DNA from: an uncultured Lachnospiraceae bacterium
GTDB lineage: Bacteria > Bacillota > Clostridia > Lachnospirales > Lachnospiraceae
DNA: 9,988 bases
Assembly (NCBI GenBank): GCA_910578085.1
Contig: CAJTPM010000072.1
Coordinates: 1-9,988 of the forward strand
Reading direction: 5' to 3'
Each line of letters starts with the position of its first letter. The stretch's first letter is position 1. Both the position numbers and the translations under genes were made by a program. Positions 9,928 to 9,988 of this stretch are shown here, piece after piece. The notes under the pieces were generated by a model. That model ran no database searches. It was not told the DNA's origin and saw nothing but the letters and a program-made list of their open reading frames with translations.

Positions 9928-9988
9928 CAATATCATGTCACCATTGCCTCAGCCATTCTGGACCGTGTTCTGCATCACTGCACCGTGG
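9928..9988 (+). pseudogene. istB: IS21-family IstB (helper ATPase) fragment, running off the window
   Basis: The plus-strand frame reads VTIASAILDRVLHHCTV from 9937 to the window end. This is a conserved stretch near the C-terminus of IstB, the AAA+ helper of IS21 transposition (family pattern ...AxAILDRLLHHxTVxNI). In frame, a stop lies at 9925-9927, just after the IS3 right end, so the Walker motifs and the rest of the N-terminal part are gone. The left flank of the IS3 element does not supply the missing part. Confidence 0.65.

Noticed and set aside
1..9988. CRISPR array, tRNA or rRNA genes
   Set aside because: No regularly spaced repeats, cloverleaf sequences or rRNA motifs were noticed on either strand.

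Overview
The window looks like chromosome of a moderate-GC anaerobic Firmicute, most likely a gut-type clostridium (Lachnospiraceae or a relative). This rests on the strong AGGAGG-type ribosome binding sites, the FeoA-FeoA-FeoB-small-Cys-protein iron operon, the LysR/hydrolase/iron-alcohol-dehydrogenase/flavoprotein neighbourhood, and remnants of Tn916/Tn1549-like conjugative elements. No sequence search was run, so the taxon is an inference.

Layout, left to right. (1) 1-318: a short edge region. It has the first codons of a leftward gene running off the window, a 190-bp TTAA-bounded inverted-repeat unit, and a terminator-like hairpin at the point where an aldo/keto reductase gene is cut off. 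(2) 297-3747, all leftward: a redox/catabolic cluster. In transcription order it holds an alpha/beta hydrolase with a Cys nucleophile but Arg where the catalytic His is expected, an intact iron-containing alcohol dehydrogenase followed by a good terminator, a 4-Cys iron-sulfur-flavoprotein-like protein, and the truncated lipoprotein aldo/keto reductase. (3) 3880-4636, rightward: a graveyard with a LysR regulator remnant (no DNA-binding domain, two frame breaks) fused to an internally deleted IS3-family transposase and its right end. The LysR gene diverges from the hydrolase operon and was probably its regulator. (4) 4658-8152, leftward: the ferrous iron uptake operon (feoA, second feoA, feoB with a large acidic insertion, FeoB-associated Cys-rich membrane protein), with a near-consensus promoter. 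(5) 8244-8577: two leftward relics joined to each other, a flavodoxin C-terminus fused to the N-terminus of a conjugative-transposon regulator, plus the tail of a probable sigma-like gene. (6) 8578-9920: an apparently complete IS3-family element with orfA/orfB and a correctly phased U7 slippery site. (7) 9928-9988: start of an IS21 istB fragment.

The most interesting signal is regulatory. Five copies of a 16-17-bp palindrome-like box (GGTTAG-N5-nCTAAn) are spread over the feo region: two upstream of the promoter (one degenerate), one over the expected transcription start, one just before the first feoA ribosome binding site, and one just before the feoB ribosome binding site. The half-site resembles DtxR/IdeR half-sites but the spacing is wider than in the classical boxes. 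Four hairpins (one terminator-like in the leader, two terminator-like at internal gene junctions, one with no U-tract between the feoA genes) suggest layered control of gene dosage inside the operon.

The ends of the window record repeated mobile-element damage: at least two different IS3 elements, an IS21 fragment, conjugative-element debris and a possible MITE have removed or truncated the LysR regulator, the aldo/keto reductase and a flavodoxin, while the feo operon itself looks intact.
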